From: G11 sp947167445
GTDB taxonomy: Bacteria; Bacillota; Clostridia; Lachnospirales; Lachnospiraceae
Length of the DNA stretch: 12,960 nucleotides
Assembly (NCBI GenBank): GCA_947167445.1
Contig: CAMVID010000033.1
Coordinates: 1 to 12,960 of the forward strand
Reading direction: 5' to 3'
Both the position numbers and the translations under genes were made by a program. Below the pieces are notes generated by a model. The model made no database searches. It had not been told where the DNA came from and worked only from the letters and a program-made list of their open reading frames with translations. Positions 1 to 7,496 of the stretch are shown piece after piece. Within the stretch, counting starts at the first letter, position 1; every line of letters starts with the position of its first letter.

Positions 1-1
1 G

Positions 2-21
2 AACAATTTTTAGGAATTGTT
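2..21. repeat. 7-bp inverted repeat at the left edge
   Basis: AACAATT (2-8) and AATTGTT (15-21) form a perfect inverted repeat around a 6-base spacer. It lies downstream of the leftward promoter candidate at 86-114, so it could be an operator or a small hairpin in that leader. No protein family is implied by the sequence. Confidence 0.35.
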
Positions 22-85
22 TCAGGGTTGCATTGTTGTTCATTTGTCAAGGTACGTATGTGCCGCATTTACGTGCGACTTATAT

Positions 86-114
86 ATACTAACAAACTAG
101 GTTTTCAATGTCAA
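86..114 (-). promoter_or_regulatory. Candidate leftward promoter for a gene beyond the left edge
   Basis: On the minus strand a perfect TTGACA (109-114) is followed after 17 bases by TAGTAT (86-91, four of six matches to TATAAT). It would drive transcription to the left, into a gene outside the window. The AT-rich setting and ideal spacing support it; the weak -10 lowers confidence. Confidence 0.45.
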
Positions 115-155
115 CAACTTTTGCATACTTTTTTTCTACTTTTGTGTGCTCCGTC

Positions 156-184
156 TTGACGGGCTTTTTCCAAGGCGCTAAACT
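156..184 (+). promoter_or_regulatory. Candidate promoter of the anion permease gene
   Basis: TTGACG (156-161), then 17 bases, then TAAACT (179-184). This is five of six and four of six matches to the sigma-A consensus with optimal spacing. Transcription would start near 191, leaving a leader of about 43 nt before the ATG at 234. The same TAAACT -10 hexamer occurs in the SRP RNA promoter at 10662-10667. Confidence 0.5.
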
Positions 185-233
185 ATCGAAAGGTTGAATT
201 GATATAACAAGTAATATATAGAAAGAAAACATT

Positions 234-1343
234 ATGAAACTGATTAAGAAACTTGACCCTGTACTTGCTGTGGCCTGGGTTCTGGCCGTAGTCTCAGCCT
301 TCTTCGTGAAGCCAAGCAAAGAATATATAGGATATATTGACTTCAGGTCCTTAGGAATTCTTTGGGGACTCATGGTTATTATCCAAGGTTTCAGGCAGAA
401 TACCGTATTTGAAAAGATAGCCGGCAAGCTTATGGGCGGCGTGAAGAAGGCCTGGCAGCTTGCTGCGGTTCTTATCTTTATGTGCTTCATAGGAAGTATG
501 TTTATTACGAACGACGTGGCACTCATCACTTTTGTTCCTTTCGCATTGATGGTTCTTCACAGCTGCGGAAGAGATGACTTAATGATTCCTGTTATTGTGT
601 TCCAGACAATTGCCGCTAACCTCGGAAGCATGCTTACCCCCATCGGTAACCCCCAGAACCTTTACATCTACGGCCTCACCGGAATGAGCCTTCCTGAATT
701 TGTGTCCGTAATGCTGCCTTATACTTTGGTTTCCGCGGTAATGTTAGGACTTGCTGTTTTTACCATTCCAAATAAGAAAGCCAAGCTTGGGGCCACCTCC
801 GACGCCAATCTTATAAGCGGATTCGGAAGCGTTCCTCAGATTGTGATTTACTGTCTTCTATTTATAGTAGCTTTGCTTTCGGTGGTACGAGTTATTCCCT
901 GGTACTTTATGGTGGCGGCAGTGTTCGTTGTGGTTGCCATTATGGATTACCAGATTCTTTTCAGAGCCGATTACATTTTGCTTCTTACCTTCATCGGTTT
1001 CTTTATCTTCACAGGAAACCTTTCAAAGATTGATGTGGTCAGCAATTTCCTCGGTAATATAATGGAAGGAAAAGAATTCGCCCTCTCCGTTATCACAAGC
1101 CAGTTTATCAGTAATGTTCCCGCCACACTTATGCTTTCAGGCTTCACCACAGAATACAAAGAGCTGCTTGCAGGTGTAAACGTGGGAGGCCTTGGAACTT
1201 TGATTGCTTCCATGGCAAGCCTCATTTCCTTTAAGGCCTATACCAAAGAGCATAAAGAAAGCAGCGGAAAATATTTCGCTGCCTTCACAATTTTCAATAT
1301 TTTATTTTTGATTGTACTTTGCGTACTGCATTTATTCCTATAA
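234..1343 (+). CDS. SLC13/ArsB-like anion permease
   Basis: A 369-residue integral membrane protein with about ten hydrophobic segments, resembling the citrate-transporter-like (SLC13/ArsB/NhaD) ion transporter superfamily. Two internally related signatures are visible: ITNDVA (91-96) with LTPIGNPQN (134-142) in the first half, and FISNVPAT (291-298) with a glycine-rich stretch at 314-323 in the second. This duplicated hairpin-plus-loop pattern is typical of the superfamily's substrate and cation sites. It should sit in the cytoplasmic membrane and move an anion or organic acid, probably with a coupling ion. The substrate cannot be read from the sequence; arsenite, sulfate or dicarboxylate are all family options. 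At 369 residues it is compact. No good Shine-Dalgarno site precedes the ATG; only a purine-rich GAAAGAAAA is seen. The gene appears monocistronic and converges on the YdcF gene with overlapping stops. Confidence 0.82.
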   Translation: MKLIKKLDPVLAVAWVLAVVSAFFVKPSKEYIGYIDFRSLGILWGLMVIIQGFRQNTVFEKIAGKLMGGVKKAWQLAAVLIFMCFIGSMFITNDVALITFVPFALMVLHSCGRDDLMIPVIVFQTIAANLGSMLTPIGNPQNLYIYGLTGMSLPEFVSVMLPYTLVSAVMLGLAVFTIPNKKAKLGATSDANLISGFGSVPQIVIYCLLFIVALLSVVRVIPWYFMVAAVFVVVAIMDYQILFRADYILLLTFIGFFIFTGNLSKIDVVSNFLGNIMEGKEFALSVITSQFISNVPATLMLSGFTTEYKELLAGVNVGGLGTLIASMASLISFKAYTKEHKESSGKYFAAFTIFNILFLIVLCVLHLFL

Positions 1344-2099
1344 GAAAATCTGATACAGCACTCCGTAAAGCTCTCTTATGTAGTATGTAGGAAGTGCATA
1401 CCATGGAGTTGTACATGTGAGAGAAAAAGTTTCAAGGTCCAGATCCTTTGCCACAAGCCGCGCCCTGAATGCGTGAAAGCCGCTGGTGGTTATGGTGATG
1501 GTACCGGGAAGGTTTTTCTCTTTTATTATTTCAAGGGAATACAGAAGGTTCTCACGTGTGGACGAGGATCTGTCCTCCTTATAAAGTCTTGAGGGGTCTA
1601 TTCCTCTGGCCACCAGTCTCCTGTACATGCATTCCGCTTCAGAAATGTTCTCGCCCTCACCTTTTCCCCCTGACAAAACCGCCACTGCCTCAGGATGTTC
1701 CTCAAGGTACTTTCCTGCCGCATCGACTCTTCTTGCCAGAATCTTGCTGGGGGTCTCTCCGTAAACGGCGCACCCCAGAACCACAAGAGTGGTATCGCCC
1801 TTTGGCTTATTGAAATTCTCTTTTACAATAAAGAAAGTCTCTGTCATGGCGGTTAAGAAAATTCCCACTATAGCCAGAGCCACAAGGATAATCAAGACTT
1901 TGCCGGGAATTCTGTTCCATAAAAATCTTATGAATCTCCCAAGAGGATTTCTGAACAGGTCGCATAGGAAAACCACAAGGAACACACCTGTCCCCGTTGC
2001 ATTTCCTATGTTGACAATCCCGAACCCCACCATGGGAATCATAAACCATATGACTGCCAGAACAGAGATAACTTTTATAATGAAGTGTATTTTATCCAT
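1338..2099 (-). CDS. YdcF/SanA family (DUF218) membrane protein
   Basis: A 253-residue protein with three hydrophobic N-terminal segments (roughly residues 5-25, 35-49 and 66-86) followed by a DUF218 domain. The domain hallmarks are VVLGCAV (106-112), GETPS (114-118), LARRVDAA (121-128), VLSGGKGEGE (141-150) and an EDRS-ST-EN block (175-184). Family members such as ElyC, SanA and YdcF are linked to envelope integrity and possibly lipid-carrier or peptidoglycan metabolism; the exact reaction is not settled. It is the last gene of the pfk-dnaX-recR operon. Its ATG lies inside the end of the CvpA-like gene (25-nt overlap), with GAGGAAG upstream as the ribosome site, indicating translational coupling. 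Its stop codon overlaps that of the convergent permease and no terminator hairpin is seen between them. Confidence 0.88.
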   Translation of the reverse strand: MDKIHFIIKVISVLAVIWFMIPMVGFGIVNIGNATGTGVFLVVFLCDLFRNPLGRFIRFLWNRIPGKVLIILVALAIVGIFLTAMTETFFIVKENFNKPKGDTTLVVLGCAVYGETPSKILARRVDAAGKYLEEHPEAVAVLSGGKGEGENISEAECMYRRLVARGIDPSRLYKEDRSSSTRENLLYSLEIIKEKNLPGTITITTSGFHAFRARLVAKDLDLETFSLTCTTPWYALPTYYIRELYGVLYQIFL

Positions 2100-2623
2100 T
2101 TACTGAGTACTTCCTCATCCAAAAGGAATTTCAGGAAGGGGATGCGAGGTATAAGAAGGCTTGCCCCATAGGCCAGATAGTTTCTTTCATATAAAAAGGT
2201 AAGCACCTCATTATCCTTTGTGTAAAGAATAATCTCTTCTCCCAAAACTCCAAGATCCATGTACATGGTAAAGGTGAAAATAACCCATGCGAAAAGGATT
2301 GTCTCCACCACGCCGAACACCCCACCTATAAGTTTATTAAATGTGGAAATCACCGGAAGCTTTGATATAAGCTTTGCCGAGAAAAATATAAACTTTAAAG
2401 CAGTGTGTGCAAGGCAAAGAATTAAGAACATCAGCACAGCCGATGCCATGTTTATAATCTGTTTATCAAAGTATGCGCTTATGGCTTTGGATATAAGAAC
2501 CGTGGCAAGAGCCAGTATTACCAAAGTAATAAGTGAAATAATTTCCTTGACTATTCCGTTTCTGTATCCGTCGACAACTCTCCAGATACCGATCAAAACC
2601 AATAAAATAAGTAAAAAGTTCAA
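2075..2623 (-). CDS. CvpA-family membrane protein (TTG start)
   Basis: A 182-residue hydrophobic protein with about four transmembrane segments (roughly residues 2-14, 29-48, 55-80 and 100-122). The opening hydrophobic helix, then WRVVDGYRNG-(I/V)VKEIISL, is characteristic of the CvpA / colicin V production family. These proteins have been linked to envelope homeostasis and stress tolerance, not to bacteriocin synthesis in most bacteria. The reading frame is closed by the in-frame TAA that ends the preceding gene, and no ATG occurs before about residue 59, so TTG at 2623 is the only sensible start. A GGGGAG ribosome site lies 5 nt ahead. It is 12 nt downstream of the DUF5711-like gene and overlaps the YdcF gene by 25 nt. 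Confidence 0.85.
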   Translation of the reverse strand: MNFLLILLVLIGIWRVVDGYRNGIVKEIISLITLVILALATVLISKAISAYFDKQIINMASAVLMFLILCLAHTALKFIFFSAKLISKLPVISTFNKLIGGVFGVVETILFAWVIFTFTMYMDLGVLGEEIILYTKDNEVLTFLYERNYLAYGASLLIPRIPFLKFLLDEEVLSKWIKYTSL

Positions 2624-2628
2624 TTTAT

Positions 2629-2634
2629 CTCCCC
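2629..2634 (-). promoter_or_regulatory. Ribosome binding site fixing the TTG start of the CvpA-like gene
   Basis: GGGGAG on the minus strand, 5 nt upstream of TTG at 2621-2623. The nearest upstream ATG (2634-2636) is in another frame and stops after three codons, so this site selects TTG. Confidence 0.7.
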
Positions 2635-2635
2635 A

Positions 2636-3796
2636 TTAATTCAAGCCCGCGGTATATATGGAATCGTTGGTTACGATCATATATTTGTAATTACCGTTTC
2701 TGGGCGATATTATTCTTACTCCGTTGTCAAAGCTTCCCTCGTATTTGATTCGCCCTGACATATTGTATACATAACACATTGACTCTGAGTAAGCTATAAT
2801 GCTTCCCTCGTCGAACACAACCTTTACATCCGCCACTCCGGTAAAAGCCAAAGGGATCTCCGTTACCATATCCCCTGAGGTGTTGTAAACCTCCAGTCTG
2901 AAGGGATGCTCTGTGTCGTCATTATAGAAAATCAATCCGATGTAGGATTCATTGTTGTAAACCGAAAGGACCTGTCTGTCCAGGAGAAGTTCTTTCTTAA
3001 TCTCAGGGACTTCACTTCCCGAATAAATCATGAATCTGTTGTCCGCCACAGCAAATGCAGTCGAATCGTTCATGAATTTAATGAAGGGCACAAAGGTGTC
3101 GGAGTAATTATAAACACTTACGAGATGATCGATCTCATTCTCTCCCACATCTCCAAAGTTATAGAAGGCGACTCTTGTCTTAAGCTCACCCGCCTCCGGA
3201 TATGTGTAGCCGATTCCCACAAGCTTTGCCTTAGGTGAAACAGATACTGCCGTAGGGTATCCGGTATTACTCATTCTGGTGGAAAAGTAAGCCAGAGTCT
3301 TACCTGTTGTATCGTAAAGATAAATCCAGGTAACCTTGGAGTCCTCCTGAATGGTCATTATCACACCGTTTGATGTCACATCAAGTTTTCTGATGGGCAT
3401 GTTGGTGCTGAGCTGGCCAAGGATTTTGTCAGTGTCCATTACGTAAACATCTCTGCCGTCGTAATCGGCAAAGGCAACCACATTTCCGCAATGAGCCTCC
3501 ATGGGGTTCTGCATCTCAAAGGTCTGGTTCCAGATTGCATCTCCGGAACTGTTCATGCAGGATGCACCATCGCAGCTGTATGTTATAAGGTTGTCGCCAA
3601 TGGCAATATCCGTGGTTCCGGAAACGCTCTGTCTCACAAGAACCGGACCCATTGCCATCTCGGTATATTGTCTGTTGGTATACTGAAAATAAATGAAAAC
3701 AGCGAGAGCAGCCACAGCCACTATCGCCAAAAGAATCCGACCGGCGAAAACCAGTCGGTGTTTCTTCAGTAATTCACCCATGTCCTCTTTTGACAT
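2636..3796 (-). CDS. DUF5711-like membrane-anchored beta-propeller-type protein
   Basis: A 386-residue protein with a short charged cytoplasmic N-terminus, one transmembrane helix (about residues 20-38) and a large outer region of about 340 residues. That region is a series of short beta-rich repeats with recurring patterns such as VYVMDTDKI, IYLYDTTGKTLAYF, LEVYNTSGDMV and CYVYNMSGRI. The spacing suggests blades of a WD40/PQQ-like beta-propeller. I recognise it as like the DUF5711 proteins found beside recR in Lachnospiraceae and relatives; no biochemical role is known to me. It probably senses or scaffolds something outside the membrane. An AGGAG site precedes the ATG. The gene starts 11 nt after recR and is followed 12 nt later by the CvpA-like gene. 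An outer-surface lipoprotein is unlikely because no lipobox is present. Confidence 0.72.
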   Translation of the reverse strand: MSKEDMGELLKKHRLVFAGRILLAIVAVAALAVFIYFQYTNRQYTEMAMGPVLVRQSVSGTTDIAIGDNLITYSCDGASCMNSSGDAIWNQTFEMQNPMEAHCGNVVAFADYDGRDVYVMDTDKILGQLSTNMPIRKLDVTSNGVIMTIQEDSKVTWIYLYDTTGKTLAYFSTRMSNTGYPTAVSVSPKAKLVGIGYTYPEAGELKTRVAFYNFGDVGENEIDHLVSVYNYSDTFVPFIKFMNDSTAFAVADNRFMIYSGSEVPEIKKELLLDRQVLSVYNNESYIGLIFYNDDTEHPFRLEVYNTSGDMVTEIPLAFTGVADVKVVFDEGSIIAYSESMCYVYNMSGRIKYEGSFDNGVRIISPRNGNYKYMIVTNDSIYTAGLN

Positions 3797-3807
3797 ATAT
3801 AAAACTC

Positions 3808-4404
3808 CTATAACTCCGTACGACCCTCAAGGGCTCGTAATAGTGTTACTTCATCTATATATTCAAGGTCACCGCCAACGGGAACTCCGCTGGCGATTCT
3901 CGTAACCTTTATTCCCGTAGGTTTAATCATCTTGCTTATGTACATGGCTGTGGTCTCACCCTCAAGACTTGAGTTGGTGGCTATAATCACTTCTTCCACG
4001 TCCTCCTGAAGCCTCACCATCAGTTCCTTAAGCCTTATATCATTTGGCCCAATTCCAAGCATTGGAGAAATGGCACCGTGAAGGACGTGATATACACCGT
4101 CATACTTGCCGGTCTTCTCATATGCCGCCAGATCCCTGGGAGTTTCAACCACCATAATCTGACCTTTGTTTCTTCTGGGATTGGAACAGATGGGACAAAT
4201 CTCCTTATCCGTCAAGGTCTGACAGCATGAGCAGTATTTTATATTCTCCTTGGCATCCACCAATGTATCCGCAAGTCTCTTAACCTTTTCAGCAGGCATA
4301 TTTATTATATGAAAAGCAAGCCTCTGGGCAGTTTTGGAACCTATGCCCGGAAGATTGGAAAGCTCATCTATTAACTTATTTATATGTCCGCTGTAAAGCT
4401 CCAT
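3808..4404 (-). CDS. recR: Recombination mediator RecR
   Basis: A 198-residue protein of the usual family length. Domains in order: helix-hairpin-helix with LPGIGSKTAQRL (18-29); a zinc finger with Cys58, Cys61, Cys70 and Cys73; a Toprim domain beginning MVVETPRDL (84-92) with EGE (148-150); and a C-terminal Walker-B-like tail ending in VPVGGDLEYIDEVTL. RecR forms ring-like assemblies and works with RecO (and RecF) to load RecA on SSB-coated single-stranded gaps. The ATG overlaps the ybaB stop by one base (TAATG), and GGAGG lies within the end of ybaB, so translation is coupled. The ybaB-recR pair is one of the most conserved bacterial gene pairs. Confidence 0.98.
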   Translation of the reverse strand: MELYSGHINKLIDELSNLPGIGSKTAQRLAFHIINMPAEKVKRLADTLVDAKENIKYCSCCQTLTDKEICPICSNPRRNKGQIMVVETPRDLAAYEKTGKYDGVYHVLHGAISPMLGIGPNDIRLKELMVRLQEDVEEVIIATNSSLEGETTAMYISKMIKPTGIKVTRIASGVPVGGDLEYIDEVTLLRALEGRTEL

Positions 4405-4751
4405 TAGAAGGGAAATCCTCCAAGTCCGCCTGTCATTTTGCTCATCATGGCCTGATTTGCTTCGTCAACCGATTTGAGAGCCTCGTTGGTAGCTGCCACG
4501 ATTAAATCCTGAAGCATCTCGATGTCATCGGGATCCACAACCTCGGGAGTCAAGGTAACCTTAAGAACTTCCTTGCTTCCGTTGACAACAACTTCAACCG
4601 CACCGCCGCCGGCCTTGGCAGAAAACTCCTTGGTTTCCATTTCCTTCTGGCTTTCTTCCATCTGACGCTGCATGCGCTGAGCCTGCTTCATCAGATTATT
4701 CATATTTCCCGGAATTCCTCCTCCGGGAAAGCCGTTTCCTCTTTTTGCCAT
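4404..4751 (-). CDS. ybaB: YbaB/EbfC nucleoid-associated protein
   Basis: A 115-residue member of the YbaB/EbfC family. The N-terminal stretch is Gly/Pro-rich (residues 5-16), followed by a long amphipathic helix beginning NNLMKQAQRMQRQMEE (18-33), a beta sheet with GGGAVEVVVNG (48-58), and the family's PDDIEMLQDLIVAATNEAL segment (73-91). The C-terminus is Met/Gly-rich (100-115). Family members are dimeric DNA-binding proteins thought to act in nucleoid organisation or in support of recombination. A textbook AGGAGG (4761-4766) lies 9 nt before the ATG. The gene starts 17 nt after dnaX and overlaps recR by one base. Confidence 0.97.
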   Translation of the reverse strand: MAKRGNGFPGGGIPGNMNNLMKQAQRMQRQMEESQKEMETKEFSAKAGGGAVEVVVNGSKEVLKVTLTPEVVDPDDIEMLQDLIVAATNEALKSVDEANQAMMSKMTGGLGGFPF

Positions 4752-4768
4752 TTAATAAATCCTCCTGT

Positions 4769-6337
4769 TTATGATTCTACCTCAACATCCATGTTTATAC
4801 AGTCCAAAAGGTTGGGGTATTTCATTTCTCTTTCTTCTTTGGAGCCTGAAACCCTGTAGTCAACGCTCACTTTCTTGCCGGTTATCTCCTCAAGCAAGGT
4901 TTCAAACTGCTCCTTGTGCTCATCTGATGAAAAGAAGTGCTCCGCATAAATATCTGCTGCGGCCACTATAAGCGTATTTCCCTCTCCGAGGCTCGGATAG
5001 GTCTGGGCAAGAACTCCCTTAAGCTGAGAGGGGGCGTTATTCACAACGGAATTCCATCTCTCAACGATTCTTTCTATGTCCTCAGGAATTGCAGTGGGGA
5101 GAGGTGCTTTCTTCGGCGGCTTGGGAGCAGAATCCGAAGCCTCTCCCGTGGGAGCCATAGATGCTGCTGCCACATTTACCAGGCCCTTTTCAATTTTGTC
5201 TTCCACGTTTCTTATTCTGTCAGCCAGAGCATCATTTGATGTTTCCATCTCCGGTTTACATAACTTAATGAGTGCTATCTCTGTCAGAATCCTCTTTGAG
5301 GAAGAATATCTTATGCCTGTGGAAAGCTCCGAGAAAATCCTGATGTACCTGATTATGGTCTCGGCATCGCACATTTCGGCATCTTCTTTTAAAAGCTTAA
5401 AGTTGTCGCTTGATACGTCCAATAGGTCCTCAGCATGGTCGGTGCTCTTGATCATCATAAGGTTTCTAAGGTACCAGGTAAAATCCGTCACGAACTGAGT
5501 AAGCTCTCTGCCCTGCATTACCACTTCCTCTAGCTGTTTAATGAGAGAGACGACGTTTTTGCCCACTATGTACTTAAACATTCTGCTAAAAACAGCGGTA
5601 TCTACTGCTCCGAGAACGTCAAGAACCATGTCGTAGGTCAAATCCTTCCCCAGATGGAACGCTATGCACTGATCTAAAAGACTTAAGGCGTCTCTCATGG
5701 AACCATCCGCAACCTTGGCGATGTATTTGAGAGCCTTCTCCTCCACAACAACATTCTCTTTATCCACAAGTTCCTTAAGCCTGTCGGATATGACGTCTAT
5801 TCCGATTCGTCTGAAATCGTAACGCTGACATCTTGACAGAATTGTAATGGGAATCTTGTGAACCTCGGTGGTGGCAAGAATAAATATGACATAACTCGGA
5901 GGCTCTTCCAATGTCTTAAGAAGGGCATTGAAAGCGCCTATAGAAAGCATATGAACCTCATCTATGATGTAAACTTTATACTTTCCGAGGGCGGGAGAAT
6001 AGGAAACCTCCTCCACTATATCCCTGATGTTATCGACACCGTTGTTGGATGCGGCGTCAATCTCCATCACGTTCATTGCAGCCCCTGACGCAATTGCCTT
6101 ACATGTAGGGCATTCTCCACAGGGATTTCCGTCCACAGGGTTCTCGCAGTTAACCGCTCTCGCAAAAATTTTGGCAACTGAAGTTTTGCCCGTTCCTCTA
6201 GTTCCGGTAAAAAGATAAGCATGGCCTATTCTTCCGGCTTTGAGCTGGTTAACCAGTGTGGTAACTATATGATCTTGTCCTTTTACGTCCGAGAAATTCG
6301 CCGGACGAAACTTCCTGTATAGGGCTGTATAGGACAT
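4769..6337 (-). CDS. dnaX: DNA polymerase III subunit gamma/tau
   Basis: A 522-residue clamp-loader ATPase. The N-terminal AAA+ domain carries Walker A GTRGTGKT (45-52), zinc-binding cysteines at 64, 73, 76 and 79, Walker B VYIIDEVHM (122-130), sensor I ATT (155-157) and the SRC arginine-finger motif (168-170). A lid domain and the oligomerisation (collar) domain III follow, to about residue 370. A Pro/Lys/Ala linker at roughly 395-415 leads to a C-terminal domain ending near SVDYRVSGSKEE. It loads the sliding clamp at the replication fork with delta and delta-prime. The length suits a tau-only product; the Lys/Pro linker codons do not form an A-AAA-AAG slippery site. The ATG at 6337 has AAGGAAG upstream and lies 22 nt after pfk, with ybaB 17 nt downstream. 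Confidence 0.98.
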   Translation of the reverse strand: MSYTALYRKFRPANFSDVKGQDHIVTTLVNQLKAGRIGHAYLFTGTRGTGKTSVAKIFARAVNCENPVDGNPCGECPTCKAIASGAAMNVMEIDAASNNGVDNIRDIVEEVSYSPALGKYKVYIIDEVHMLSIGAFNALLKTLEEPPSYVIFILATTEVHKIPITILSRCQRYDFRRIGIDVISDRLKELVDKENVVVEEKALKYIAKVADGSMRDALSLLDQCIAFHLGKDLTYDMVLDVLGAVDTAVFSRMFKYIVGKNVVSLIKQLEEVVMQGRELTQFVTDFTWYLRNLMMIKSTDHAEDLLDVSSDNFKLLKEDAEMCDAETIIRYIRIFSELSTGIRYSSSKRILTEIALIKLCKPEMETSNDALADRIRNVEDKIEKGLVNVAAASMAPTGEASDSAPKPPKKAPLPTAIPEDIERIVERWNSVVNNAPSQLKGVLAQTYPSLGEGNTLIVAAADIYAEHFFSSDEHKEQFETLLEEITGKKVSVDYRVSGSKEEREMKYPNLLDCINMDVEVES

Positions 6338-6359
6338 GTTAATACTTCCTTATCTAAAA

Positions 6360-7433
6360 TTAATCTCCGAAGCAGATGCCTAACATCTTTGCTTCCTTAA
6401 TGATTGCCGCGTCGGGATCCACGCTCTTAAGCTTTCCGGCAACCTCTTCAAGGGGAACCTGAACGATTTCTCTGTTCTTGTATCCAACCATGAAACCGTA
6501 CTTCTCTTCAAGAATCAGTCTGCCTGCTTCTGCTCCGAGACGGCTGGCAAATACCCTGTCGTAAGCACAGGGGCTTCCGCCTCTTTGTGTATGACCGGGA
6601 ACCGTAACTCTTACCTCATGACCGGTTTCCTTTGCAAGCTGGTCTGCTATTTCGTAGGATACGGAAGGATATTTGTAATTCTTCATTGCATCCTTTAATT
6701 CCTTCTTGGACATTGCCGCTCTTTCCTTGGAAATAGCTCCCTCGGCAACAGCAAGAATCGTGAAGGTACTTCCGTATTTCTCACGCTCTTTAATCTTTTC
6801 AACTATCTTATCTATGTCATAAGGAATCTCAGGAATAAGAATGATATCTGCGCCGCCTGCCATTCCGGCATTAAGTGTAAGATAACCAACCTTGTGTCCC
6901 ATAACTTCCACTATGAATATTCTTCCGTGGGATGAGGCCGTGGTGTGAATGCAGTCTATGCACTCGGTGGCTATATCAACTGCACTCTGGAAGCCGAAGG
7001 TCATGTCTGTTCCCCAAAGATCGTTGTCTATGGTCTTGGGAAGAGTAATAACATTTAAGCCTTCTTCTCTCAAAAGGTTTGCAGTCTTATGAGTTCCGTT
7101 GCCGCCGAGAATAACAAGGCAGTCAAGCATTAGCTTATAGTATGTATGCTTCATGCATTCAACCTTGTCGTTTCCATCTTCGTCGGGTTCTCTGATGGTC
7201 TTAAAGGGTGTTCGGGATGTTCCGAGCATCGTTCCGCCCTGAGTCAATATACCTGAAAAATCTGAGTGACTAAGCATTTTAAACTCAGATCTTATAAGGC
7301 CTCTGTAACCGTTAAGGAAGCCATAAATCTCAACCTGTTCGCCGCTCTTTAACAGAGTCTTTCCGACTCCACGCATGGCTGCGTTAAGTGCCTGGCAATC
7401 GCCGCCGCTGGTTAACATACCAATTCTTCTCAT
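6360..7433 (-). CDS. pfkA: 6-phosphofructokinase, mixed-residue (group III-like)
   Basis: A 357-residue PfkA-superfamily enzyme that phosphorylates fructose 6-phosphate to the 1,6-bisphosphate in glycolysis. Key motifs: SGGDCQALNAAMRG (9-22); GGTMLGTSRTP (66-76), the phosphate-donor loop; GGNGT (110-114); PKTIDND with catalytic Asp136 (132-138); MGHKVG (178-183); and PGHTQRGGSP near residue 280. Gly113 corresponds to E. coli Gly104, typical of ATP users. Lys133 corresponds to position 124, where Lys is typical of PPi or group III enzymes. Asn112 replaces the Asp103 that helps bind Mg-ATP in E. coli, and His180 replaces Arg162. Donor preference is therefore open. A strong AGGAGG precedes the ATG. 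It is the first gene of the operon that continues into dnaX. Confidence 0.94.
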   Translation of the reverse strand: MRRIGMLTSGGDCQALNAAMRGVGKTLLKSGEQVEIYGFLNGYRGLIRSEFKMLSHSDFSGILTQGGTMLGTSRTPFKTIREPDEDGNDKVECMKHTYYKLMLDCLVILGGNGTHKTANLLREEGLNVITLPKTIDNDLWGTDMTFGFQSAVDIATECIDCIHTTASSHGRIFIVEVMGHKVGYLTLNAGMAGGADIILIPEIPYDIDKIVEKIKEREKYGSTFTILAVAEGAISKERAAMSKKELKDAMKNYKYPSVSYEIADQLAKETGHEVRVTVPGHTQRGGSPCAYDRVFASRLGAEAGRLILEEKYGFMVGYKNREIVQVPLEEVAGKLKSVDPDAAIIKEAKMLGICFGD

Positions 7434-7467
7434 GCCGTAACCTCCTTTTTAAGCTGTGCCCATACTA

Positions 7468-7496
7468 CATATAATTATACTTTATCCCCTTGCCAA
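7468..7496 (-). promoter_or_regulatory. Candidate promoter for pfk-dnaX-recR operon
   Basis: Minus-strand TTGGCA (7491-7496, five of six) is followed after 17 bases by TATATG (7468-7473, four of six). A perfect TATAAT also occurs at 7474-7479 but has no good -35 partner. The -35 overlaps the -35 of the divergent tRNA promoter. Confidence 0.45.

Noticed and set aside
22..50. Second minus-strand TTGACA (45-50) as a promoter
   Set aside because: The hexamer 17 bases downstream is CCCTGA, which is not a plausible -10.
51..80. Imperfect inverted repeat around GTATGTGC/GCATTTAC as an operator
   Set aside because: It has a mismatch and a one-base centre, and no second copy is seen; too weak to report as a site.
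89..529. 146-codon minus-strand open frame overlapping the permease gene
   Set aside because: It lies antisense to a well-supported membrane protein, has no ribosome site and shows no recognisable domain.
5095..5130. Possible programmed frameshift in the dnaX Lys/Pro linker producing a gamma form
   Set aside because: The codons here are AAG AAA G, not the A-AAA-AAG slippery heptamer, and no strong downstream hairpin was evident.
5076..5498. 140-codon plus-strand open frame inside dnaX
   Set aside because: It is antisense to conserved dnaX sequence and has low-complexity Ser/Arg-rich composition typical of a shadow frame.
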